Below are positions 25,385 to 33,803 of a DNA stretch of 64,000 nt, in pieces. The DNA is taken from the NCBI GenBank assembly GCA_963820055.1, contig CAWFYJ010000003.1, forward strand, positions 248,001 to 312,000. Reading direction: 5' to 3'. The notes below the pieces were generated by a model. That model did not search any database and had not been told where the DNA came from. It saw only the letters and a list, made by a program, of their open reading frames with translations. The position numbers and the translations under genes were made by a program. This DNA comes from RHKX01 sp963820055 (GTDB lineage Bacteria; Actinomycetota; Thermoleophilia; Solirubrobacterales; 70-9). Each line of letters begins with the position of its first letter. Position 1 is the first letter of the stretch.

Positions 25385-26668
25385 TCAGGTGACCGTCAGC
25401 ACGGCGAGGACGAGGACCGACGTGGCGACGAGGGCGATCGTCGCCCCGGTGGCGAAGCGGCCGACGGGCCCGAGCGCATGCTCGCCCATGATCTCGGGGT
25501 CCTTGGCGAGGCTGCGGATGAACGGCAGGATCGCGAGCAGGAGCACGGCGTTGAGGGCCTGGCTGAGGTAGAGGAGCGGGACGATCGGCACGCCCGGCAG
25601 GGCGACGACGACGGCCGCCGCGACGAGGACGACGCCGTAGCCGAGGTAGAAGAGCCGGGCGTCGGCGAACTTGTCATCGAGGTCGGCGGGGCGGCCGCGG
25701 GACTCGGCCATCGAGTAGGCCGTCGAGAGCGGGACGATCGCGATCGCGAGAAGGGCCGCGCCGATGAAGCCGATCGCGAAGAGGTCGCTCGCGGCGGCTC
25801 CGGCAAGTGGTTCGAGCGCTCGGGCGGCATCGCCGGCGTTGTCGATCGATATCCCCTCCTGGTGCAGGGTGGTGGCGCATGCGACGACGACGAAGACGGC
25901 GATCACGCCGGTCATCACCGCGCCCGTGACGACGTCGATCCGCTCGAAGCCGATGTCGCGGGGCGTGAGCTTCTTGTCGACCGCGTAGGACTGGATGAAG
26001 GCGAGCCCCCACGGCGCCAAGGTCGTGCCGACCGTCGCGACGACGGCGAGGATCGCGTCTCGCCCTCCGGGAAGGGACGGCACCACGGCCCCCTCGGCGG
26101 CGGCGCCCCAGTCCGGCCCGGCCATGAAGCCGGCGACGATGTAGGTGACGAAAACGGCGCTCAGCGCGAGCAGGACGTGTTCGACACGGTGGAAGCTCCC
26201 ACGGAGGACGAGCAGCCCGACCGCGAGGCAGGCGACGGGGATGGCGATGCCTCGGCCGACGCCGGTGAGGAGGTGGACGCCCGCGGACAGGCCGGCGAAC
26301 TCGGCGCACAGCGTCCCGAAGTTGGCGATCACCAGGGCGCCGACGACGATGCCCGCCGTTCGCCGGCCGCGGCGCTCGTGGATCAGCGTCATCAGCCCCT
26401 TGCCGGTGACGACGCCCGTCCGCACCGCGACCTCGTGGAAGACGATCAGGGCGATCGTCGAAACGACGACGACCCAGATCAGTTCGTAGCCGTAGTCGGC
26501 TCCGAGCTTCGAGTAGGTCGTGATCCCAGGCGGATCGTCGTCGGAGAGGCCGGCCAGGACGCCGGGCCCGACCACCGCGAGGAGCGCGGCGATGCCACCG
26601 ACACGTGCGGTCCGGCGCGAGCGGACCCGCTCGTGGACATGGCGGCCGACGGGGTGTCTGGGCCTCAC
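25385..26668 (-). CDS. NRAMP-family transporter with altered metal-binding motifs
   Basis: 427 residues and about eleven transmembrane helices. GPGVLAGLSDDDPPGITTYS aligns with TM1 of NRAMP metal transporters, but the canonical DPGN reads DPPG, so the metal-binding Asn is missing. In TM6 the usual methionine before Pro-His is absent (VGTTLAPWGLAFIQ). These changes recall NRAMP-related magnesium transporters rather than Mn/Fe importers; the substrate is inference. The GTG at 26668 follows a GACAAT -10 by six bases and so appears leaderless. Confidence 0.82.
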   Translation of the reverse strand: MRPRHPVGRHVHERVRSRRTARVGGIAALLAVVGPGVLAGLSDDDPPGITTYSKLGADYGYELIWVVVVSTIALIVFHEVAVRTGVVTGKGLMTLIHERRGRRTAGIVVGALVIANFGTLCAEFAGLSAGVHLLTGVGRGIAIPVACLAVGLLVLRGSFHRVEHVLLALSAVFVTYIVAGFMAGPDWGAAAEGAVVPSLPGGRDAILAVVATVGTTLAPWGLAFIQSYAVDKKLTPRDIGFERIDVVTGAVMTGVIAVFVVVACATTLHQEGISIDNAGDAARALEPLAGAAASDLFAIGFIGAALLAIAIVPLSTAYSMAESRGRPADLDDKFADARLFYLGYGVVLVAAAVVVALPGVPIVPLLYLSQALNAVLLLAILPFIRSLAKDPEIMGEHALGPVGRFATGATIALVATSVLVLAVLTVT

Positions 26669-26706
26669 GCTCGCATTGTCACCCGCTGGACGGCGACGCC
26701 GGTTAC

Positions 26707-26712
26707 TAGGGT
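26707..26712 (+). promoter_or_regulatory. -10 element of the DUF547 gene
   Basis: TAGGGT lies six bases before the GTG at 26719 with no ribosome-binding site. On the other strand GACAAT (26680-26675) lies six bases before the NRAMP GTG at 26668. The 50-base gap therefore seems to hold two divergent leaderless promoters. Confidence 0.5.
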
Positions 26713-26718
26713 CGCGTC

Positions 26719-27465
26719 GTGCCGAACTTCGAGATCCTCAACCCGCAGCGGCGCTCGCTGCTCGTCGAGCCGACGGAACTGGCGCGGGCGATCCTCGACG
26801 TGCAGCGCTCCTCGGCGGGCCTTGAGGCCGAGCTGGGGACGCTGACGTCGCAGCTGCAGGACGTCGACCCGTCCGCGATCGAGAGCGACGACGCCCGCAT
26901 CGCCTTCTGGCTGAACCTCTACAACGCGCTCCTGCTCGACCGGCTCGGGCGCGCCCCGATCGCGGGCAGCATGCTCCGCCACCCCGGGCTCTTCAGCCGC
27001 ACGGCCTACAGCGTCGGCGGCAGGCCCTTTTCGCTGAACCTGATCGAGCACGGCGTCCTCAGGCTCAACCGGCGCCCGCCGTATGTCCCGCGGCGACCTC
27101 TGCGCCGCTCCGACGTGCGGCTGGGCGCGCTTCCGTCCCGGCTCGACGCCCGCATCCATTTCGCGCTCAACTGCGGCGCCCGCTCCTGCCCGCCGATCAG
27201 GACGTATTCGCCGGCGACCCTCGACGAGGACCTCGAGCGGGCGACCCGCGCCTACCTCGAGTCTGAAACGCGGACCGACGGCGGGGACGCGATCGTCCTC
27301 CCTCGCCTGATGCGGCTCTACCGGGGCGACTTCGGCGACGAGGGCGAGCAACTGGCGTTCGCGGCGACCCGCCTCCCGGCCGTCGCGACGGCGCTCGAAC
27401 GGCCGACGCCGCCGCGAGTCACGTACGGGCGCTTCGACTGGACCGCAACCGGCGCCCGCGGATGA
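26719..27465 (+). CDS. DUF547-domain protein
   Basis: 248 residues. IAFWLNLYNALLLDRLG, then FSLNLIEHGVLR, then HFALNCGARSCPPI are the hallmarks of DUF547. The conserved Asn, His and Cys resemble a papain-like or transglutaminase-like active site, though activity is unproven in this family. No signal peptide is visible. It is divergent from the NRAMP transporter and leaderless. Confidence 0.88.
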   Translation: MPNFEILNPQRRSLLVEPTELARAILDVQRSSAGLEAELGTLTSQLQDVDPSAIESDDARIAFWLNLYNALLLDRLGRAPIAGSMLRHPGLFSRTAYSVGGRPFSLNLIEHGVLRLNRRPPYVPRRPLRRSDVRLGALPSRLDARIHFALNCGARSCPPIRTYSPATLDEDLERATRAYLESETRTDGGDAIVLPRLMRLYRGDFGDEGEQLAFAATRLPAVATALERPTPPRVTYGRFDWTATGARG

Positions 27466-27471
27466 GCTGCG

Positions 27472-27930
27472 TCAGCGGCCGAGCGTGCGGTGGAACTCGC
27501 GGGCCGAGACGGCGAGACCGCTGAGAAGCTGGCGGACGTCGGCGATGCCGGCGCGGAGCTCGGGGTCGCCCGCCTCGATCGGCAGCATCGAGTCTTGAAG
27601 CTCGGAGAGGGTCAGGTCGGCTTCGCCGGCGGCGGCGACGGCCCTGTCGACGAACGACTTGACGCCCTGGGACGGCCTTCCCGTCATCGGCGTCTCGGCG
27701 GCACGCGTCTCCATGCCGGACCGCTCGGCGAACTGCGAGTAGGTCCGCTTGCAGCGCCCGAAGGCCTTCTGGACCGGGCTGAAGAGCTCCGCCTCGAGCC
27801 GGTCGGCCGGTGCGACCGTCAGAAGCTCGTACGCCTCGCTGAGGCAGGCGCTTGCGAGCGCGAGCTGATCGATCGCCGCGGCGAGGTCGCCGAGGATCCG
27901 CTCCCTCGATTCGCGCAGGGTGATGGCCAC
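27472..27930 (-). CDS. Hypothetical helical protein
   Basis: 152 residues, predicted almost entirely alpha-helical, rich in Ala, Leu and Glu, without signal peptide, Cys clusters or membrane segments. I do not recognise the family. The ATG at 27930 begins MAITLRESRERIL. It lies 31 bases downstream of the TetR gene on the same strand, so they may be cotranscribed. Confidence 0.6.
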   Translation of the reverse strand: MAITLRESRERILGDLAAAIDQLALASACLSEAYELLTVAPADRLEAELFSPVQKAFGRCKRTYSQFAERSGMETRAAETPMTGRPSQGVKSFVDRAVAAAGEADLTLSELQDSMLPIEAGDPELRAGIADVRQLLSGLAVSAREFHRTLGR

Positions 27931-27961
27931 GGGGACGAGCCTAGTGACCGGGAGACGCCGG

Positions 27962-28660
27962 TCAGGCGCGGAAGCTCTCGACCAGCCGCCGCAGGCCGAG
28001 CACGAAGAGCTCCTCGTCGCGCTCCGGGTCGGTGACCGAGACGCTCATCACCTCGTCGATCGACAACCTGGTCCGCTGCCCCGACGGCAAGGCCGAAGCC
28101 GGGTCCGACTCGAACGGCCCCGGGGGGTAGGCGGCGCTCGCGTCGGCGGCGAGCTGATCGTTCGCCGTCTTCCGGGCCGCGGCGAAGACGACCGCCCCGA
28201 TCATGAACGTCGAGTAGGTGTGGAAGCCCTGAGCGGCCTCCTCGCCGGCGAGGCCGAGCCGCTCGAAGAGCGCCCCCATCAGACCGAGCGCCGTCGACGT
28301 GAATTCGTTCGACTCCGGCGTGGCCGCCATGTACCCGGCCAGGCGGTTGTGCGCGAGCCACGCTCGCCGGGTCGCGAGCCCGGTCGCGACGAGCACCTCG
28401 TCGGGCCCGGCCTCGAGCGGCTTCGGGATCTGTTCGAGCAGCCCGGCGGTCGCTTCCGCCCAGACCATCTCAGCCGCTGCCTGAACGATCGCCGAACGCG
28501 AGGGGAAGTGGTGATAGATCGCCGACGGCGCGACGTGGAGGGCCGTGGCCAGGCTCCGGATCGTCGGTTCCGCGGGCTCCTCGTCGAACTGCCGGAGCGT
28601 CTCGACGGCGATCTCGTCCGGCGTCAGATGAGTGTCGCGATTCTCCGCCAGTCTCGTCAT
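27962..28660 (-). CDS. TetR-family transcriptional regulator
   Basis: 232 residues. The HTH is EPTIRSLATALHVAPSAIYHHFPSRSAIVQ (residues about 31-60), typical of TetR proteins that end in the YxHF turn. The C-terminal ligand-binding domain is helical; the ligand is unknown. Its target may be itself or the divergent beta-helix gene 140 bases away, but no convincing palindrome was found there. Confidence 0.88.
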   Translation of the reverse strand: MTRLAENRDTHLTPDEIAVETLRQFDEEPAEPTIRSLATALHVAPSAIYHHFPSRSAIVQAAAEMVWAEATAGLLEQIPKPLEAGPDEVLVATGLATRRAWLAHNRLAGYMAATPESNEFTSTALGLMGALFERLGLAGEEAAQGFHTYSTFMIGAVVFAAARKTANDQLAADASAAYPPGPFESDPASALPSGQRTRLSIDEVMSVSVTDPERDEELFVLGLRRLVESFRA

Positions 28661-28768
28661 CGGAGCGCGACTCTGCCTTCCATGCAGTCGAAGCTACCGA
28701 ACGCGAGCCGTTTCGTGTGACGGCACACTCGCGCATCACGAATCCGCGGACGAACGTCCAGGGGCGAT

Positions 28769-28796
28769 TTGACTGTCGGGACGCTCGGAGTACCTT
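28769..28796 (+). promoter_or_regulatory. Sigma70-type promoter of the CSLREA gene, leaderless
   Basis: A -35 TTGACT (28769-28774) and a -10 TACCTT (28791-28796) with a 16-base spacer precede the ATG at 28803 by six bases. The layout is nearly identical to the CBS gene promoter at 24896. Confidence 0.7.
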
Positions 28797-28802
28797 GGAC
28801 TG

Positions 28803-30134
28803 ATGCACAGAGGCGGAGTCAGGGGGGCGATCGCGGCGGCCTCGGCGACGATCGCACTTCTGATCGGTGGCGGTACGGCCGAAGCCACGGTGATCAAGGT
28901 GAACACCACGGCCGACGAGTACGGCACCGGAACCGGATGCTCGCTGCGAGAGGCAGTCACGGCAGCGAACGGCGACACCGCCTACGGCGGTTGCCCCGCC
29001 GGCTCCGGAACCGACGACGTGCGCCTGACCAACGGGTCGGTCTACCGTCACGAGATCGATGGCAACGGCGAGGACGCGAACACCACCGGCGACCTCGACG
29101 TCGCCACGCCGATGAGCATCGAAGCGCCGAAGGGCCATGCCATCCTCGACTCGAACACCTTCGACCGGGGAATCGAGGTCCTCGCCGGAGGGAACCTGAA
29201 GCTCTCGCGGTTGATCATCACCGGCGGCGACGAGACATACCCGGCCGCCCTCGTCGATGGGACCGGCGTCAAGGTGTCGGGCGGAAAGCTGACCGTTGAG
29301 CGGACGAAGATCGTCGACAACGCGACCCGCGGCAACAGCTCGAACAACGGCGGGGGTCTTCTGCTGGCCTCCGGATCGGCGAAGCTCGACCGGTCCACCG
29401 TCGAGCGCAACACCGCCGGCAACGTCGGCGGCGGAATCTCCGTCTACCAGGGCAAGCTCAAGGTCCGGCGAAGCACGATCGCCGGCAACGCCACCGGCTC
29501 CGTGGGCGGTGGCATGTATCTCGGCGGGAGCACGACTTTCGTCGACTCCGTCCACATCCGAGATTCGACGATCTCCGGCAACGAAGCCGGCGGCAATGGC
29601 GGGGGCATCTACGTCGAGATCTACGGACAGAGCAGTGGCTCCGACCGGGCGACCCTGTCGAACGTGACGATCAGCGGCAACAGCTCGTCGGAGTACGGAG
29701 GCGGGATCTACGAGTACACGGGCGAGGTCGACCTCAATGCGGCGACGGTCACCGCCAACACCGCCGACGACGACGCCTCCGGCAACGGTCACGGCGGCGG
29801 TCTCGCCGGCGGGCCGATCACGTTCTCGAATTCGATCGTCTACGGGAACGCCGACCTGAATCCGACCGACCCCTTGGCCGACTGCGACGGTGCGGGTTCG
29901 GGTGGGCGCAGCGTCATCGGAGTCGACACCGGCTGCAGCTCCTTCGCGAAGGACCGCACCGCGAACCCGAAGCTCGGGCCGCTGAAGAAGAACGGTGGGC
30001 CGACGGCGACCCACGCGTTGAAGCGGAAGAGCTCCGCGATCGGTCTGGCGAAGCGCAGCGACGCCCCGAAGCGCGACCAGCGCGGCGTCAGGCGCGACGA
30101 CCATCCCGACAGCGGGGCGTACGAGCGGCGCTGA
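28803..30134 (+). CDS. Secreted right-handed beta-helix protein with CSLREA domain
   Basis: 443 residues. A signal peptide (1-28, ending AEA) is followed by TADEYGTGTGCSLREAVTAAN, the CSLREA-type domain found in many secreted beta-helix proteins. Repeats of the form GGGIxxxxG with SxISGN or STIAGN turns run from about residue 130 to 350, indicating a parallel beta-helix. There is no LPxTG or C-terminal anchor. It is probably an extracellular carbohydrate-binding or adhesive protein; no catalytic site is identified. Confidence 0.85.
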   Translation: MHRGGVRGAIAAASATIALLIGGGTAEATVIKVNTTADEYGTGTGCSLREAVTAANGDTAYGGCPAGSGTDDVRLTNGSVYRHEIDGNGEDANTTGDLDVATPMSIEAPKGHAILDSNTFDRGIEVLAGGNLKLSRLIITGGDETYPAALVDGTGVKVSGGKLTVERTKIVDNATRGNSSNNGGGLLLASGSAKLDRSTVERNTAGNVGGGISVYQGKLKVRRSTIAGNATGSVGGGMYLGGSTTFVDSVHIRDSTISGNEAGGNGGGIYVEIYGQSSGSDRATLSNVTISGNSSSEYGGGIYEYTGEVDLNAATVTANTADDDASGNGHGGGLAGGPITFSNSIVYGNADLNPTDPLADCDGAGSGGRSVIGVDTGCSSFAKDRTANPKLGPLKKNGGPTATHALKRKSSAIGLAKRSDAPKRDQRGVRRDDHPDSGAYERR

Positions 30135-30148
30135 TCAGGCCCCGTCCC

Positions 30149-30925
30149 CTAGTCGGGGAAGCGGGTCGTCTCCATCGACGTCCACGCCGGCCGGAAACCG
30201 AGCCGCGCATAGAGCTCCCTCGGCCGGTCCTCGTCGTCCGCCGCGATCCAGAGGTCGTCCACCGCGCCGGCCGCCTCGATCGAGGATCGGGTGATCGCCG
30301 TCCCGAGCCCGTCTCCGCGACGGTCCGGATGGACGTAGACCTGGGTGATCTCCGCAGAGCCGTCGTGGTGTTCGAGCTGAGCAAAGGCGGCCGCGGCTCC
30401 CTCCCGGCGCACTGCGAACACGCGGGCGCCATGCGACAGGGCGACCACCCGCGCCTGAGCGTGGTAGCGCTCGGCCTCCCCCCCATCGGGGAAATCCTCC
30501 GTGTGCCACATCCGCCGCAGCTCGATCACGTCGTCGTAGGGGACCTCCTCGACCGCGACGTCCTCGCCGGGCGGCGGCCGGCACTCGTGGCGCATGTAGA
30601 GCAGGCGCAGGGTGCGCCAGCCGCGGTCCTTGAACCCTTCGCGGCGCGGGTCCGCGGCCGCGGCGAGGTCGAAGTCGATGCGGCGGTGGGCCAGACCGGT
30701 GAGCGCCTTGTCGGCGGCATCGATGAGCTCGTCGACGCCGATCCCCGGATCGTCCTCGACCCGGAGCACGTTGTAGTCCCAGTAGTCCGGATACGCGGTG
30801 GCCCGCATCACGGTTCCGTGCGCCCACGGCTCGGCGACGTCGCAGACGAGCGCCTGCCGGACGTGATGCCAGCGACGCGCCCGCTCGCCGGCTTCTCCGG
30901 CTCCGATCTCCTCCTCCCCCGTCAT
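30149..30925 (-). CDS. GNAT-family N-acetyltransferase
   Basis: 258 residues. The C-terminal GNAT core has ITQVYVHPDRRGDGLGTAIT, whose R/Q-x-x-G-x-G/A loop binds acetyl-CoA. An N-terminal region of about 110 residues resembles a degenerate second GNAT half. The substrate is unknown. A TAGTCT -10 (30937-30932) sits six bases before the ATG, so it is probably leaderless. Confidence 0.82.
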   Translation of the reverse strand: MTGEEEIGAGEAGERARRWHHVRQALVCDVAEPWAHGTVMRATAYPDYWDYNVLRVEDDPGIGVDELIDAADKALTGLAHRRIDFDLAAAADPRREGFKDRGWRTLRLLYMRHECRPPPGEDVAVEEVPYDDVIELRRMWHTEDFPDGGEAERYHAQARVVALSHGARVFAVRREGAAAAFAQLEHHDGSAEITQVYVHPDRRGDGLGTAITRSSIEAAGAVDDLWIAADDEDRPRELYARLGFRPAWTSMETTRFPD

Positions 30926-30959
30926 CCCGCCAGACTATGCCCGACTCTCAACGCCGCCG

Positions 30960-31664
30960 ATGTCAGCCCGCACCCCACGCCACTCCGAGATCCACCTGAG
31001 CTATCGCTCGGGTTGGCTGCGCGCGGCGATCCTCGGTGCGAATGACGGCATCGTCTCGACCGCGAGCCTCGTTCTCGGCGTCGCCGCGTCGGGCGCGTCC
31101 GGCAGCGCGATCGTCACAGCGGGGATCGCGGGACTCGCCGCCGGCGCCCTCTCGATGGCCGCCGGCGAGTACGTGTCCGTCAGCTCCCAGCGCGATTCGG
31201 AGCGGGCCGACCTGCGCCTCGAGCGCTCCGAGCTGAAGCGGGATCCGGAGGGCGAGCTCCGTGAGCTGTCCCAGATCTACGAGGGCCGCGGCGTCCCTCC
31301 GCCCCTCGCCCGCCAGGTGGCGGAGGCGCTCACCGAAAAGGACGCCCTCCAGGCCCACGCCCGTGACGAGCTCGGCCTCACGGCCGAACGCCGCGCCCGC
31401 CCGCTCCAGGCGGCGTGGGCCTCGGCCCTCTCGTTCTCCGCCGGCGCCATCCTCCCGGTGGTCGCTGTGGCCGCGGCCCCCGCGTCGATCCGGATCGTCG
31501 TCTGCGTCGCCGTGACGCTCGTCGCGCTCGCGGTCCTCGGCTACACGGGAGCCCGCCTCGGAGGCGGCGCCCGCTTCACCGCGACCCTGCGGGTCGTCGC
31601 CTGGGGTGCCGTCGCGATGGCCGTCACCTCCGGAATCGGAGCTCTCGTGGGTGCTGCCATCTGA
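30960..31664 (+). CDS. VIT1/CCC1-family metal transporter
   Basis: 234 residues. RAAILGANDGIVSTASLVLGVA is the characteristic first helix of VIT proteins (vacuolar iron transporter relatives), with MAAGEYVSVSSQRDSE after TM2 forming the cytoplasmic metal-binding region. Five transmembrane helices are expected. It probably exports Fe2+ or Mn2+. It starts 34 bases from the divergent GNAT gene. Confidence 0.9.
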   Translation: MSARTPRHSEIHLSYRSGWLRAAILGANDGIVSTASLVLGVAASGASGSAIVTAGIAGLAAGALSMAAGEYVSVSSQRDSERADLRLERSELKRDPEGELRELSQIYEGRGVPPPLARQVAEALTEKDALQAHARDELGLTAERRARPLQAAWASALSFSAGAILPVVAVAAAPASIRIVVCVAVTLVALAVLGYTGARLGGGARFTATLRVVAWGAVAMAVTSGIGALVGAAI

Positions 31665-31679
31665 GCGGCGATCCTCGCC

Positions 31680-31685
31680 TATAGT
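31680..31685 (+). promoter_or_regulatory. -10 element of the M19 peptidase gene
   Basis: TATAGT ends seven bases before the GTG at 31693. No ribosome-binding site is present, so the start codon should be at or near the 5' end of the mRNA. The -35 region is weak. Confidence 0.5.
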
Positions 31686-31692
31686 CGGCGAC

Positions 31693-33789
31693 GTGAGCAG
31701 GGAGCCAGGGACTCGATTCACCAGCGCCTCGGCGTGGCGCAGGCTCGCCGCCGCGATCGTCTGCGCCGCCGTCGTCGTCCCGGCCGTGGTCGCGAGCGCC
31801 GAGGACAAGCCCGCCCCGCGTTCCGGCGCGGCGCGTCCGGTCGCCGACCGTTACGCACTCGCGGACGGATGCTTCGCCGTCTCCGCCGGCCCGCGCCGGC
31901 TGATCGTCGGGACCGACGGCTATCGCGGTGCGGCGATCGAGCCGGTGGCGGCAACCGCGTTCTTCATGAAGCCGACGGGCCTCGGCCGCTACCTGATCTA
32001 CGACGACGGCGGCAAGCTGCTCGCGACCGGGGACGGCGACAGCGTCGTGCGCGCGGACGGTCCGGGGCGAGCCGCCGAGTGGGCTCTCCACTCCGGCCCG
32101 GGCGTCTCGCTAACCGCCACGGCGACCGACGGTGTCGGCCGCCTCTCCGTCGCCCCCGGCGGTGCCGTCAGGACGTCCACCGGACCGAGGGACGACGCCA
32201 CCTCCTTCACGTTCGTCCCAGTCGGCGGCTGCGCTCGCTACCCGGAGGCCGCCACGGGCGCGACCGGCACGCCGCCGCCGTCCGTCAACCCCGACGGCAC
32301 CGTGTTCGGGTTCGTCGACACCCACCTCCACATCACCGCGGACATGCGGGCCGGCGGCCGTGTAATCGACGGAAAGGCGTTCGACCGCTTCGGGATCACG
32401 AGGGCGCTCGGCCGCGACGCCCGCAACCACGGAGCCGACGGCAGCGAGGACGTCACAGGCAACCTGCTGCGCACCGGCCTGCCGTTCGGGACCCACGACA
32501 CCCACGGGTGGCCGACGTTCGCCGGCTGGCCGGTCAACAACACGAACACCCACCAGCAGATCTACTACCGCTGGCTCGAGCGAGTCTGGATGGCGGGCGA
32601 GCGCATCGTCGTCGCGCAGGCGGTCGAGGACGAGCCGCTCTGCCGGATCGAGCCGAAGCGCTCGCATTCCTGCAACGAGACCCACACGATCGCCCTCGAG
32701 ATCCGCCGCCTCCGCGGCCTCGAGCGTTACGTCGACGCCCAGAACGGCGGACCCGGGCAGGGCTGGTTCCGCATCGTCAATGGGCCCACGCAGGCCCGGC
32801 GCGTCGTCGAGCAGGGCAAGCTCGCGGTCGTGATCGGCGTCGAGTCCTCCGACGCCCTCGGCTGCTCCGAGCCGGCCGACTGTGGCCACGACGAGGTCGA
32901 CCGCGGGCTCGACAGGCTCCAGCGCCTCGGAGTCAACAGCCTCTTCATCGCCCACTGGGTCGACAACGGCTTCGCCGGTGCGGCGCTCGAGGGCGGGGTC
33001 AAGGGATCGTTCATCAACGTCTTCAACGAGGTCGAGACCGGGCACTACTTCCGGACCGGCCCCTGCCCGCACCCGAGCCAGGGCGAGGAGGTCAACACGC
33101 TCAGCCCGCTCGAGATGCAGGTCCTCTCAGCCTTCTTCCCGGCCACCGCCGGGCTCGGCCCGATGCCCGAGTATCCGCCCGGGAAGCAGTGCAACCGCAA
33201 GGGCCTCACCAGGCTCGGCGCCTACCTCGTGCGGCAGATGATCGACCGCAACATGCTCATCGAGGTCGATCACATGAGCGAGCGGGCGCGCGAGCGGGTT
33301 CTGAAGATCGCCGACCGCCACGACTACCCGCTCGTGTCGAGCCACACCGGGACCGGCGGCAGCTGGACCGACGGCGAGCTGCGGACGCTCTACCGCCTCG
33401 GCGGCATCGCCACCGCCACCCCGGGCCAGGCGCCCGACCTCGCGCAGCGGATCCTCGGCTTCCGGAAGTTCAGCGACGGCAAGCATCCCTTCGGCGTCGG
33501 CATCGGCTCCGACACCGGCGGCTTCTCGTCGCTCCCCGGCGCTCCCGCCCCCGGCGATGAGATCTCGTACCCGTTCGAGGGCTACCGGAGCGGCGTCGAG
33601 TTCCGGCGCCAGCGGACCGGCGAGCGGACCTTCGACCTGAACACGGACGGGGTCGCCCACTACGGCCTGTTCGCCGACCTCCTCGACGGAGTCGAGGCCC
33701 AGCCCGACGGGCCGGCGGCGATGCGCACCCTGTTCCACTCCGCCGAGGCCTATCTGCAGATGTGGAGCCTCGCCCGCTCTCACCGCTGA
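31693..33789 (+). CDS. Secreted membrane-dipeptidase-like (peptidase M19) protein
   Basis: 698 residues. A signal peptide (about 1-36, ending VVASA) is followed by a beta-rich region to about residue 180. The amidohydrolase/M19 domain then begins at FVDTHLHITADM (first His-x-His metal site). Later motifs are SLFIAHWVDN, LIEVDHMSERA, LVSSHTGTGG (further His ligands) and GIGSDTGGF. Renal-dipeptidase relatives cleave dipeptides with a dinuclear zinc site. The extra N-terminal domain is unusual and not identified. GTG at 31693 was chosen from the promoter position. Confidence 0.82.
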   Translation: MSREPGTRFTSASAWRRLAAAIVCAAVVVPAVVASAEDKPAPRSGAARPVADRYALADGCFAVSAGPRRLIVGTDGYRGAAIEPVAATAFFMKPTGLGRYLIYDDGGKLLATGDGDSVVRADGPGRAAEWALHSGPGVSLTATATDGVGRLSVAPGGAVRTSTGPRDDATSFTFVPVGGCARYPEAATGATGTPPPSVNPDGTVFGFVDTHLHITADMRAGGRVIDGKAFDRFGITRALGRDARNHGADGSEDVTGNLLRTGLPFGTHDTHGWPTFAGWPVNNTNTHQQIYYRWLERVWMAGERIVVAQAVEDEPLCRIEPKRSHSCNETHTIALEIRRLRGLERYVDAQNGGPGQGWFRIVNGPTQARRVVEQGKLAVVIGVESSDALGCSEPADCGHDEVDRGLDRLQRLGVNSLFIAHWVDNGFAGAALEGGVKGSFINVFNEVETGHYFRTGPCPHPSQGEEVNTLSPLEMQVLSAFFPATAGLGPMPEYPPGKQCNRKGLTRLGAYLVRQMIDRNMLIEVDHMSERARERVLKIADRHDYPLVSSHTGTGGSWTDGELRTLYRLGGIATATPGQAPDLAQRILGFRKFSDGKHPFGVGIGSDTGGFSSLPGAPAPGDEISYPFEGYRSGVEFRRQRTGERTFDLNTDGVAHYGLFADLLDGVEAQPDGPAAMRTLFHSAEAYLQMWSLARSHR

Positions 33790-33803
33790 GCGGCGCACGG
33801 TCC

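Noticed and set aside
28702..28733. Inverted repeats CGCGAG/CTCGCG and GTGTG/CACAC between the TetR gene and the beta-helix gene as an operator.
   Set aside because: The two short repeats have different centres and do not form one symmetric site; too weak to call.
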